Assembly: GCA_964474655.1 (NCBI GenBank)
Contig: CAYYTU010000072.1
Span: 1-13,753, forward strand
DNA: 13,753 nt
Reading direction: 5' to 3'
Source of the DNA: CAYYTU01 sp964474655
Lineage (GTDB): Bacteria > Chloroflexota > Anaerolineae > B4-G1
A program made the position numbers and the translations under genes. Below the pieces are notes generated by a model that searched no databases, was not told where the DNA came from, and saw only the letters and a program-made list of their open reading frames with translations. Shown here in pieces: positions 6,351 to 13,684 of this stretch; positions within the stretch are counted from its first letter, which is position 1, and each line of letters begins with the position of its first letter.

Positions 6351-7027
6351 TGGAGCTACGCACCTATTGGAAGATCCTGCGCCGCCGCTGGTGGCTGGTC
6401 ATAACGCCGATCATTGTCGTCATCATCTACATCGCCGCCACTTACGCGTCGCCCCCTACGTCCTATCAGGTGGTGATGCGCTTTTCAGCCGGGACGGAGC
6501 CGGCTGGGCTCAGCCTGGACTACGACCGCTATTACCCATGGCTCACCTCGGAGTATATCGCCAACGGGCTGTCCGACGTGACCGAAACCGGCCTCTTCGC
6601 GCAGAACGTGACCGCGCGGCTGGCGGCAAACGGCCACGAGCTGACACCCGAAGCGATCCAGGGGGCCATCGTGGCCGATAACACCCAGTCAATCCTGGTC
6701 GTCTATCTGACCTGGCCCCACGCCGAGCAGATCGTACCGCTGGCAAAAGCGGTGAGCAGTGAGCTGACCGAAAACGCCGCATCCTACTACCCGCAGATCA
6801 ACGACGTCCAACCGGCCGTCCGCCAGCTCGACGCCCCCCGGCCTGCTCCATTGCGGCCGGGCCTCCGTGCTCGGCTGATGAGCCCGACGCTCAAGCTCGG
6901 ACTGTCGGTCTTTATCGGCGTGGGGCTGGCCTTTCTCTGGCACTATCTCGACCCCACGGTGCAGGAGACGAAGGATCTGGAGGCCCTGGGATGGCAGGTG
7001 CTGGCCCGAATACCGCGTCAACGCTGA
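6350..7027 (+). CDS. Wzz/YveK-like polysaccharide chain-length/co-polymerase protein (first copy)
   Basis: This is a 225-residue inner-membrane protein with the two-TM Wzz topology. A short cytosolic start MELRTYWKILRRRWW precedes TM1 at about 16-31, an extracytoplasmic domain spans about 32-175, and TM2 is at about 181-198. Just before TM2 is the proline-rich stretch PLRPGLRARLMSP (167-179), like the P-x2-P...SP motif of Wzz proteins. After TM2, LDPTVQETKDLEALGWQVLARIP (200-222) is the typical cytosolic end of the family. Such proteins oligomerise and, with a CpsD-like kinase, set polymer length and couple synthesis to export. The periplasmic part is short, as in Gram-positive-type split Wzz/Wzc systems. 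It is coupled to the upstream GT4 by a one-base overlap. An open frame continues after the stop in the +1 frame (see findings). Confidence 0.85.
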   Translation: MELRTYWKILRRRWWLVITPIIVVIIYIAATYASPPTSYQVVMRFSAGTEPAGLSLDYDRYYPWLTSEYIANGLSDVTETGLFAQNVTARLAANGHELTPEAIQGAIVADNTQSILVVYLTWPHAEQIVPLAKAVSSELTENAASYYPQINDVQPAVRQLDAPRPAPLRPGLRARLMSPTLKLGLSVFIGVGLAFLWHYLDPTVQETKDLEALGWQVLARIPRQR

Positions 7028-7188
7028 GGTCGGGCAAACGAAGCAGTTCCAAAGCATCCTAGACGCATTAAATTGCCTACCGGCACATCTGAGCACACTC
7101 TATGGCACTGAAGGCGCTTCCGCAGACGATTCGCTGAACCCCCAGGCCCTACCAAGCGCTCCACAGTCTGCATCTACGCCGGGAACAC

Positions 7189-7217
7189 TTGGGGTTTGAC
7201 GCTTGTTGTGGTACAAT
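7189..7217 (+). promoter_or_regulatory. Promoter of the second wzz-like/cpsD-like/rmlA operon
   Basis: TTGGGG (7189-7194), a 17-nt spacer and TACAAT (7212-7217) preceded by TGG (extended -10) form a good sigma-70-like promoter with a predicted start near 7224. A TTGACG at 7196-7201 is nearer the -35 consensus but only 10 nt from this -10. The 219-bp gap after the first Wzz-like gene holds no other recognisable feature apart from a doubtful open frame. Confidence 0.65.
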
Positions 7218-7231
7218 GCCGTCCGCTTTTC

Positions 7232-7239
7232 GAGGAGGT
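7232..7239 (+). promoter_or_regulatory. Shine-Dalgarno site of the second Wzz-like gene
   Basis: GAGGAGGT is 7 nt from ATG 7247. An out-of-frame ATG at 7240 directly abuts the SD, would encode only six codons, and is too close to it to be used. Confidence 0.85.
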
Positions 7240-7246
7240 ATGACCT

Positions 7247-7903
7247 ATGGAACTAAATGACTATATTCGCATCGTCCAGAAGCGTTGGTGGATTGTGGCA
7301 GTCGCCGTGGCGCTGACAGCTAGCAGCGCTATCGTCTTCAGCAAAATCCAACACCCGGAATACACATCCACCGCCGAGGTGATCATCGAGCCGGCCAGGC
7401 CCGACCTGGGACTGACGCAATCGACCAAAACGCTGCTGCGATCCTACATGACCGTGGCGGATTCGTACAAGTGGGCCCAGGACGTGATCGACCGGCTACA
7501 ATTACCCATGACGCCCGAACGCTTGCGCAGCAACGCTTACTTCGCCGCCGAGGTCGATCGGATGGTGATCAAGATTGAGATCGAAGACTACGACGGCGAC
7601 CAGGCCAACGACATCGCCCGCACTTGGGCCAACCTCTTGATCGAATGGCGGGATGAAGAAAACCAACAGCTGCGCAAAGAAGATCGCGTGGGAGCCATCC
7701 TTCGTGATCAACCCCGCTACGGCCAATCCTGGCCGCCGAGCTTAAAAGTGATGCTCGCAGCCGGTGGCATCTTCGGGTTAGTCATCGCAAGCGTGGTGAT
7801 CTTCTTCCTGGAATGGATTGAGAGCGGCGTAATCCGCTCCCCCCAGGATGTGGAACGCGAGCTCGATCTGGTCGTTATGGGCGCGATTCCCCCCTCCAAG
7901 TAA
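7247..7903 (+). CDS. Wzz/YveK-like polysaccharide chain-length/co-polymerase protein (second copy)
   Basis: This 218-residue inner-membrane protein has the same layout as the first copy but a clearly different sequence. MELNDYIRIVQKRWW leads into TM1 (about 14-31), the extracytoplasmic domain includes HPEYTSTAEVIIEP (36-49) typical of Wzz, and TM2 lies at about 168-189. A cytosolic end, SPQDVERELDLVVMGAIPPSK (198-218), matches the family's closing 'IP' motif. It is expected to work directly with the CpsD-like ATPase encoded 24 nt downstream, as CapA/CapB or YveK/YveL pairs do, to control polymer assembly. Its cytosolic C-terminus would be the activating contact for that ATPase. It has its own promoter, so it may be expressed separately from the GT4/first Wzz pair. 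Confidence 0.87.
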   Translation: MELNDYIRIVQKRWWIVAVAVALTASSAIVFSKIQHPEYTSTAEVIIEPARPDLGLTQSTKTLLRSYMTVADSYKWAQDVIDRLQLPMTPERLRSNAYFAAEVDRMVIKIEIEDYDGDQANDIARTWANLLIEWRDEENQQLRKEDRVGAILRDQPRYGQSWPPSLKVMLAAGGIFGLVIASVVIFFLEWIESGVIRSPQDVERELDLVVMGAIPPSK

Positions 7904-7927
7904 AGCCAAGCAATCAACAGCGAGGTA

Positions 7928-8590
7928 ATGATGAGCCAACAACCCAATCTGATTATCCTGACTGAGCCCAGCAGCCCGGCCGCCGAGGCATATCGCACGC
8001 TGCGCACCAATTTGACCTTCGCGGCCCTCGACAATCCCCTGGAGACACTGGTGGTCACGTCGGCGACGCCCGAGGAAGGCAAATCCATCGTGCTGGCCAA
8101 CCTGGCGATCGCGATGGCCCAGGGAGGGCAACGTACCATTCTGGTCGGCGCCGACCTACGCCGACCACGCTTGCACGAAATTTTCGGCGTCGACAACGAG
8201 CGCGGGCTGACGACGATGATCCTGGAAAAGGAAGCCATGGCTGATCCGCCCCTGATAGATGTGGGCGTAGAGAACCTCCAGTTCATACCCAGCGGCCCGC
8301 TTCCCCCCAACCCGGCCGACACCCTCGGCTCCCGGAAGATGGAACAGGTCATCGCCGCGCTCAAGGAGCGGAGCGGCCTCGTGCTCTTCGACGCCTCTCC
8401 CCTCGTCCCGGTCACCGATGGTGCGGTGCTCGGCACGAAGGTAGACGGGGTGTTGTTGGTCGTCCGCGCCGGGCGCACGCGGCGCGAGCACGTCGAACGA
8501 GCGAAGGAGCTGTTGGAACGAGCGCAGGTCCATACCGTTGGCGCCGTGCTGAAGGACGCTCCGCGCGATGTCTCGTTAGTCGGCTATTAG
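7928..8590 (+). CDS. CpsD/CapB-family (BY-kinase-like) P-loop ATPase
   Basis: This 220-residue cytosolic P-loop protein belongs to the CpsD/CapB branch of the MinD/Mrp fold, which autophosphorylates on tyrosine and controls capsule or exopolysaccharide assembly with a Wzz-like partner. EAYRTLR at 20-26 matches the E-x2-R-x2-R oligomerisation motif. Walker A is ATPEEGKS (46-53), with Glu where Gly is usual before EGK. Walker A' reads ILVGADLRRPRLH (71-83), lacking the first Asp of the usual DxD, and only Asp76 is left. Walker B is LVLFDASP (151-158), with Asp155. The C-terminus ends SLVGY, a single terminal Tyr220 instead of a tyrosine cluster. It could be a reduced kinase or an ATPase without kinase activity. 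ATGs at 7928 and 7931 are both possible, and the weak SD (GAGGT, 7922-7926) is better spaced for 7931. Confidence 0.87.
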   Translation: MMSQQPNLIILTEPSSPAAEAYRTLRTNLTFAALDNPLETLVVTSATPEEGKSIVLANLAIAMAQGGQRTILVGADLRRPRLHEIFGVDNERGLTTMILEKEAMADPPLIDVGVENLQFIPSGPLPPNPADTLGSRKMEQVIAALKERSGLVLFDASPLVPVTDGAVLGTKVDGVLLVVRAGRTRREHVERAKELLERAQVHTVGAVLKDAPRDVSLVGY

Positions 8591-8615
8591 CATCGAGATT
8601 GAACTAGAAGAAACG

Positions 8616-8620
8616 AAGGA
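8616..8620 (+). promoter_or_regulatory. Shine-Dalgarno site of the thymidylyltransferase gene
   Basis: AAGGA lies 6 nt before ATG 8627 in the 36-nt gap after the CpsD-like gene. No separate promoter is seen, supporting cotranscription with the genes upstream. Confidence 0.65.
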
Positions 8621-8626
8621 TAACGT

Positions 8627-9694
8627 ATGAAAGGTCTGATTCTCAGCGGTGGCAAGGGCACCCGCCTCTATCCATTGACGTACACCAGCGCCAAGCAGCT
8701 GATCCCTCTGGCCAACAAACCGATCCTCTTCCGCGTCATCGAGGCCATCAAGGACGCTGGCATCGACGACATCGGCATCGTAGTGGGCGACACAGCCGAA
8801 GAGGTCAAAACCGCCGTTGGACGCGGGGGGCGTTGGGACATCTCCGTCACTTACATTCACCAAAAAGAACCCCTGGGATTGGCTCACGCGGTCAAGGTGA
8901 GTCAGGATTTCCTGGGGGACGAGCCGTTCGTGATGTTCCTGGGCGATAACGTGATCCAGGGCGGCATCGCCAACCTGGTGCAACAATTCCAGGCCTCCGA
9001 CTGGCGCTCTCAAATCGTCCTCACGCGCGTGGATCGCCCGGAGCAGTATGGCGTGGCCGAGTTGAACGGCAAAGGACGAGTGATCCACCTGATAGAAAAG
9101 CCAGAAAACCCATCCTCCGACCTGGCGTTGGTGGGCATTTATATGTTCGACGCAAGCATCCACGAGGCCATCAGCAACATCACGCCCTCCTGGCGAGGCG
9201 AGCTGGAGATCACCGACGCCATCCAATGGTTGGTCGAAAACGACTACAAGGTCTTCCCCTACATCCACCGGGGTTGGTGGATCGACACGGGACGTCCCGG
9301 CGATATGCTGGAGGCCAACAGCCTGGTGCTGGAGGAGCTGGAGCCCAAGGTGGAGGGTTACGTCGACCGCGACTCGAAAGTGGACAGCCGAGTCACGATC
9401 CAGAAGGGCGCGGAGATCATCAACAGCGTCGTGCGGGGACCCTCAATCATCGGGGAGCGCACGCGCATCGTCAACGCCTACGTCGGGCCGTTCACCTCCA
9501 TCTACCACGACGTGGAGATCGAGAACAGCGAGATCGAGCGGGCCATTGTGCTGGAGGAAAGTGAAATCCGCGACATCCCGGCCCGCATCCAGGATAGCCT
9601 GATCGGCCGGCAGGTCAATCTGTCACGCTCGCCGATCAAGCCAAAGGCTTACAAGCTGACCCTGGCCGATCACAGCCAGGTTGGCATTCTGTAG
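8627..9694 (+). CDS. Glucose-1-phosphate thymidylyltransferase, long (RmlA-long/StrD) form
   Basis: This 355-residue enzyme makes dTDP-glucose from glucose-1-phosphate and dTTP in the cytoplasm, the entry to dTDP-rhamnose and other deoxysugars. The N-terminal nucleotidyltransferase domain (1 to about 235) shows GGKGTRLYPLT (8-18), SAKQLIPLANKPI (21-33), FLGDN (104-108) with metal ligand Asp107, EKPE (157-160), and GWWIDTGRP (216-224) with Asp220. The C-terminal part (about 240-340) is a left-handed beta-helix of hexapeptides (for example INSVVRGPSIIGERTRI and VGPFTSIYHDVEIENS), which marks the 'long' StrD-like branch rather than the roughly 290-residue RmlA of dTDP-rhamnose operons. UTP-using relatives exist, so nucleotide choice is inferred. 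It is likely the last gene of the operon from 7189. No rmlB, rmlC or rmlD is nearby. Confidence 0.9.
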   Translation: MKGLILSGGKGTRLYPLTYTSAKQLIPLANKPILFRVIEAIKDAGIDDIGIVVGDTAEEVKTAVGRGGRWDISVTYIHQKEPLGLAHAVKVSQDFLGDEPFVMFLGDNVIQGGIANLVQQFQASDWRSQIVLTRVDRPEQYGVAELNGKGRVIHLIEKPENPSSDLALVGIYMFDASIHEAISNITPSWRGELEITDAIQWLVENDYKVFPYIHRGWWIDTGRPGDMLEANSLVLEELEPKVEGYVDRDSKVDSRVTIQKGAEIINSVVRGPSIIGERTRIVNAYVGPFTSIYHDVEIENSEIERAIVLEESEIRDIPARIQDSLIGRQVNLSRSPIKPKAYKLTLADHSQVGIL

Positions 9695-9718
9695 GAACTT
9701 GCAGGAGAAGCGAACGGC

Positions 9719-10501
9719 TCACACATCCAACGGGGCAAAATCGATATTCCAATCCTCCAGGGTCTCCAGGAAGCTGTGAGCCGTGAGGTCGAGCTGGATT
9801 GGCGTGATAGAGATGTAGCCCTGGGCCACCGCCCAGATGTCGGTGCCTTCCTCCTCAATCCCGGTCGGAGCCGGGCCGCCGATCCAATAGTAGGGGCGTC
9901 CACGCGGGTCGAGCCGACGGATCAACTGATCGTGATAAACCCGTAGCCCCATCCGAGTGACCTGCACACCCGCGATTTCCTCAGCTGGCAACGCCGGCAC
10001 GTTGACGTTGAGCAGTAACCCATCCGGCAGGCCGTGCTCCCACACGCGACGAACCAGTGTGGAAGCGAAACGCGCAGCCACCTCGAAGTCATCGAGATCG
10101 CGGGAATCGAGCGAGACAGCAACCGCAGGCACGCCCGCGATCGCGGCCTCCATCGCCGCGGTCACAGTGCCAGAGTAAGTGACATCGTGGCCCAGATTGG
10201 CGCCGGTGTTGACGCCGGAGACGACCAGATCAATCGGCTCTTCGATCAGACCCAGGAAGGCCAACGCCACCGCATCCGATGGCGCGCCGGTAGTGGCCAA
10301 AGCGGACGTACCGTCCGCAAGCACCACCTCCTCCACCCGCAGCGGTTTATGCATCGTCTTGACGTGTCCAGACGCAGACCAGTTGTGGTCTGGCGCCAAG
10401 ACCGTCGTAGCGCCCACCGTGGCACAAGCAGATCGGAGCGCCAACAGCCCGGGAGACTTGATGCCGTCGTCGTTGGTGATCAGAATATGCGGCCTATGCA
10501 A
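9719..10501 (-). CDS. surE: 5'/3'-nucleotidase SurE
   Basis: This 260-residue protein is a typical-length SurE, a metal-dependent phosphatase acting on nucleoside monophosphates and short polyphosphate in the cytoplasm. The metal ligands of the family are all visible: Asp11 and Asp12 in ILITNDDGIKSPG, Ser42 in APDHNWSASGH, and Asn98 in VVSGVNTGANLGHDVTYSGTVTAAMEA. The start is a TTG at 10501. MHRPHILITNDDG puts the first strand right after the start, as in other SurE proteins, and an SD (AGAGGGGA on the minus strand, 10511-10518) lies 9 nt upstream. It follows the PBP gene by 16 nt on the same strand and is probably cotranscribed. Its stop is only 24 nt from that of the convergent thymidylyltransferase gene. 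Confidence 0.96.
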   Translation of the reverse strand: MHRPHILITNDDGIKSPGLLALRSACATVGATTVLAPDHNWSASGHVKTMHKPLRVEEVVLADGTSALATTGAPSDAVALAFLGLIEEPIDLVVSGVNTGANLGHDVTYSGTVTAAMEAAIAGVPAVAVSLDSRDLDDFEVAARFASTLVRRVWEHGLPDGLLLNVNVPALPAEEIAGVQVTRMGLRVYHDQLIRRLDPRGRPYYWIGGPAPTGIEEEGTDIWAVAQGYISITPIQLDLTAHSFLETLEDWNIDFAPLDV

Positions 10502-10510
10502 TATCTACGC

Positions 10511-10518
10511 TCCCCTCT
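10511..10518 (-). promoter_or_regulatory. Shine-Dalgarno site deciding the TTG start of surE
   Basis: The minus-strand AGAGGGGA overlaps the last base of the PBP stop codon and lies 9 nt before TTG 10501. It supports the unusual TTG start and suggests translation linked to the upstream PBP gene. Confidence 0.6.
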
Positions 10519-13500
10519 TACTCCTCAGGAGGTACCACCGTGATGGTCACCAACTCACTCGTGGACTTGTTGCCCGCTGCGTCCACGGCGGTGACGTAGA
10601 ACGTATGCCGCCCGGTGCCCTCAGGCGTCCAGTTCACGTTGAAGGGCGCCACCCCCCGCACCGCAAATGGCTCCAGGTCCGGAGGCATGCCGTCCTTTCC
10701 TCCCGAGTAATGGTAAAATTCAACACGGTCGATGGAATAATCTTCCACCTCGGCGTTGACGTTGACCCATTCATCGGCGCCCAGCTCGTACTCGGAACCG
10801 TCCTGCGGGTAATTCAGGCTCAGGGTGGGAGAGATATTATCCACTGTGACCTGAATGGTCGCTTCGCGCAGGTTAGAATCGTGATTGACGGCCTGGAGGC
10901 GCAGGCTATAAAGTCCGTCTAGACCGCCGGTATCCCAGTTCTCCAGCACTCCCCGATCGACGGGCTCTTGATGGTCAGGGCCGATCTGAATCCACTCGGC
11001 CGGATTGATGCCCTCGCCATAGACCAGGCGATAAAACTTGAAGTCATCGCCCCGGGCGCTACCCTCAATGGGCACGACGCCGCCGACGTAAGAATACGGC
11101 GCGGGGTTGAGAATTGCCACCTCGGCGTCGCCACGCGAAGGTCCGTGAACAGTATCGTATTCATCGGGCGGCAACTCGGGACGCTGATCTTCCGGCAAGC
11201 TGGCGATCCAATCGGACGCTTCCGGCGGGTAGACCTCGTAGACACGCTCTTCGCACAACTCCTCCGGCGTGTGAACCGTGCAGAGCTTCTCGGTCTCGCG
11301 GTTGACGCGGAACGTCTGGTGAATATCGCACGTTTCGGTCGGCTCGGTGCCTGGGATAAAGATTTCCCTCACGGTGGGACAATTGCCCGTCGGCTGCTTA
11401 CCGGAGACAGAACAGACGCTTCGCTCGATCAGACCATCAGGGCGGGGGAAAGAGACGACCGCTTCATCGCGGAGGCCATACTCCATCACCGCGTTCCAGA
11501 TCGGGCCAGCTCCCCGCAGGCCCGGCAACCCCTCCATCTCGCTGTTGTCGGTGTTACCGACCCAGACCCCGGTCACCAGCTGCGGCGTATAGCCAAGCGT
11601 CCAGGCGTCACGATAATCATTGGTGGTACCGGTCTTGGCCGCGGCTGGCCGATCGTTGGAAAGCTCCAAGGGATTGGGACGCCCCATCGCGGCCCAACGC
11701 GCCTGCCAATCGGAGAGAATGTCGTTCATCAGATAGGCCAGCTGCGGCGAAAGGACGTCGCGGCCCTCCGGATGCTCGTACTTGTGCAGAACCTCGCCTC
11801 TGCGATCCTCAACCCGCAGAATCGTTACCGGATCGAGCTGCCGGTAGCCGGAGGGCGTCTCATCCTCAGAAAGCGGTATGCCGTACATCCGACCGGTGTT
11901 GGCAAAGACGCTGTAGGCATAGACCATATCAAGCAGATGGACCTCACCGCCGCCCAGCGTCAAGCTCAGGCCGTAATAATCAAGGCCTCGGTTAAGCGTG
12001 GTGATCCCCATACGATGGGCGGTGCGGATGACGTTATCAATGCCGGCTATCTCCATCGCCTCGACAGCCGGAACGTTATAGGAACGGGCCAGAGCGATAC
12101 GCAACCGCTGCGCCCCGTGATACTTCCGATCGTAATTCTCCGGCACGTACGGGTTTCCAGAGGGCTGTCGGAACGCTTGCCGCGCGTCGAGGAACATATG
12201 AGCGGCGTTATACCCTTGCGAAAGCAGCGTCACGTAGGTGAAGGGCTTGAAAGACGAACCAGGCTGGCGTCCCTCACCGTCGACGGCGACGTTGAACTGC
12301 CCATCGATGGATTCATCCCAATAGTCCAAGCTGCCGACCATCGCCAAAACCTCTCCGGTGGTGGGGCGGATAGCGACGACGGAAGCGTTGTTCACGTTGC
12401 GATCCTGCCCGATGTCACGAGAACGGAGCGGGGGTAGATACCGCGCAGCCTCGCAACCCTGATCGATGAACTCCTGAATGACAGCTTGCTCGTCCTCGCC
12501 AGAAAGGCGGCGGATATGCGCCTGGGCCGCACACTGCGCCTGCTGATGAAGGTCCAGATCGAGGGTGGTGTAGACGCGCAGGCCGCCGCGATAGACAGCT
12601 TCAGGGCCATACATATCCTCCAGCTTCTCGCGCACGTAGACGGAGAAGTGAGGCGCCTTCATATCGAAGCGCTCAGCAACCTTGACCAGGTTCCACTCTT
12701 CGTTCTTGGCGGCGGCGGCCTCCTCAGCGGAAACGCATCCCTGCCGTACCATCGCATCCAATACCACTCCCTGGCGCTGGCGGGCTGCATCCGGATCGTC
12801 GAAAGGATTCAACCGCGGGTACTGGGGGATAGCTGCCAGGGTAGCCGATTCCACCAGATTCAAATCCGCTGCCCTCTTGCCAAAATAGACGCGGGCCGCG
12901 GCCTCAATGCCATAGGCCAGGTTGCCGTAGAAATTCGTGTTTAAGTACCACTCGAGGACTTGCTCCTTGCTGTACTCTTGCGTGATGCGATGCGCAAGCA
13001 AAATCTCCGTCATCTTGCGCTCGTAATCACTCCACGCTGGACCTTCTGGGCCGATGTAGCGCCGCTCCGGTGCGATAACGACATTCTTGATGAGCTGTTG
13101 GGTGATAGAAGAGCCGCCCTGGATCTCTTGCCCCCTGACGTTGGCCCAGAAGGCGCGGGCGATACCGCGCGGATTGACACCCGGATTCTCCCAGAAGGTT
13201 CGGTCCTCAATAGCCACTGTGGCGCAGATGAGACTATCGGGGACTTGATCCAGCTCGACCCAAGTTCGATCGCCGCCGGTGGGATCGATCACCTCATAGA
13301 TAAGCGTCTCACCGGTGCGGTCGTAGATCTTGGTCGTCTCGAAGTTCTCCTCGGCAGCCTTGATCTCCCCCGGGGCCGGCAAGTCGCGGGTGAAGTAGGA
13401 ATAAGCCCCCGCCACCGCCCCTACGCTGCTGGCGAAGACGCCGGCAACCACAATAACCACCGCCATCAGCAGGACCGCAGCGACACGTAACATCTGGCTC

Positions 13501-13577
13501 ACGCCAGTCCGCTCGCGAAGACGGCGCCGCTTATGGCGTTGCAAGGTCACGTAGCGCACGATTCGATCTGTCGTCAC
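10518..13577 (-). CDS. Class A penicillin-binding protein (PBP1A family) with C-terminal Ig-like domains
   Basis: This 1019-residue bifunctional peptidoglycan synthase has a basic cytosolic tail (HKRRRLRER, 15-23) and one TM anchor (about 31-58). The GT51 glycosyltransferase follows with Glu124 in AIEDRTFWENPGV (the usual His of EDxxFxxH is Asn here), GGSSITQQLIKN (154-165), ERKMTEILLA (186-195) and the EWYLNTNFYGNLAYGIEAAA block (209-228). The transpeptidase has the SxxK motif S441-SF-K444, the SxN motif S499-Y-N501, and KTGTT at 648-652. A Cys-rich linker (Cys722, 733, 750, 766, 775, with GTEPTETCDIHQT) leads to two beta-rich segments (about 815-912 and 915-1015). The second ends like a bacterial Ig-like domain (TFYVTAVDAAGNKS). 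It polymerises and crosslinks glycan outside the membrane. The start is a GTG at 13577 with SD AAGGGG 8 nt upstream. It is first in a likely operon with surE. Confidence 0.95.
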   Translation of the reverse strand: MTTDRIVRYVTLQRHKRRRLRERTGVSQMLRVAAVLLMAVVIVVAGVFASSVGAVAGAYSYFTRDLPAPGEIKAAEENFETTKIYDRTGETLIYEVIDPTGGDRTWVELDQVPDSLICATVAIEDRTFWENPGVNPRGIARAFWANVRGQEIQGGSSITQQLIKNVVIAPERRYIGPEGPAWSDYERKMTEILLAHRITQEYSKEQVLEWYLNTNFYGNLAYGIEAAARVYFGKRAADLNLVESATLAAIPQYPRLNPFDDPDAARQRQGVVLDAMVRQGCVSAEEAAAAKNEEWNLVKVAERFDMKAPHFSVYVREKLEDMYGPEAVYRGGLRVYTTLDLDLHQQAQCAAQAHIRRLSGEDEQAVIQEFIDQGCEAARYLPPLRSRDIGQDRNVNNASVVAIRPTTGEVLAMVGSLDYWDESIDGQFNVAVDGEGRQPGSSFKPFTYVTLLSQGYNAAHMFLDARQAFRQPSGNPYVPENYDRKYHGAQRLRIALARSYNVPAVEAMEIAGIDNVIRTAHRMGITTLNRGLDYYGLSLTLGGGEVHLLDMVYAYSVFANTGRMYGIPLSEDETPSGYRQLDPVTILRVEDRRGEVLHKYEHPEGRDVLSPQLAYLMNDILSDWQARWAAMGRPNPLELSNDRPAAAKTGTTNDYRDAWTLGYTPQLVTGVWVGNTDNSEMEGLPGLRGAGPIWNAVMEYGLRDEAVVSFPRPDGLIERSVCSVSGKQPTGNCPTVREIFIPGTEPTETCDIHQTFRVNRETEKLCTVHTPEELCEERVYEVYPPEASDWIASLPEDQRPELPPDEYDTVHGPSRGDAEVAILNPAPYSYVGGVVPIEGSARGDDFKFYRLVYGEGINPAEWIQIGPDHQEPVDRGVLENWDTGGLDGLYSLRLQAVNHDSNLREATIQVTVDNISPTLSLNYPQDGSEYELGADEWVNVNAEVEDYSIDRVEFYHYSGGKDGMPPDLEPFAVRGVAPFNVNWTPEGTGRHTFYVTAVDAAGNKSTSELVTITVVPPEE

Positions 13578-13585
13578 AGCCTATA

Positions 13586-13591
13586 CCCCTT
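13586..13591 (-). promoter_or_regulatory. Shine-Dalgarno site of the PBP gene
   Basis: The minus-strand AAGGGG lies 8 nt before the GTG at 13577 and supports that non-ATG start. The start also leaves the expected short basic cytosolic segment before the TM anchor. Confidence 0.65.
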
Positions 13592-13655
13592 CTCAATCCA
13601 AAACCGCTGACATCCAGCCTGAATCTAACCTCTCCAAACCCAGATTGAGCTCCAT

Positions 13656-13684
13656 ATCGTACCAGAAGGAAAGCCGGTTGGCAA
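13656..13684 (-). promoter_or_regulatory. Promoter of the PBP-surE operon
   Basis: On the minus strand, TTGCCA (13679-13684), a 17-nt spacer and TACGAT (13656-13661) preceded by TGG (extended -10) form a sigma-70-like promoter. The start would be near 13649, with a leader of about 70 nt. The remaining DNA to the end of the window (13685-13753) shows no gene. Confidence 0.65.

Noticed and set aside
7240..7260. Six-codon upstream ORF overlapping the second Wzz-like start
   Set aside because: Its ATG touches the SD, leaving no spacer, so a ribosome placed by that SD would use ATG 7247 instead.
10968..12437. A 489-codon open frame on the plus strand inside the PBP gene
   Set aside because: It lies opposite strongly conserved PBP coding sequence (transpeptidase motifs), with no family similarity and no SD. 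It is a GC-driven shadow frame.
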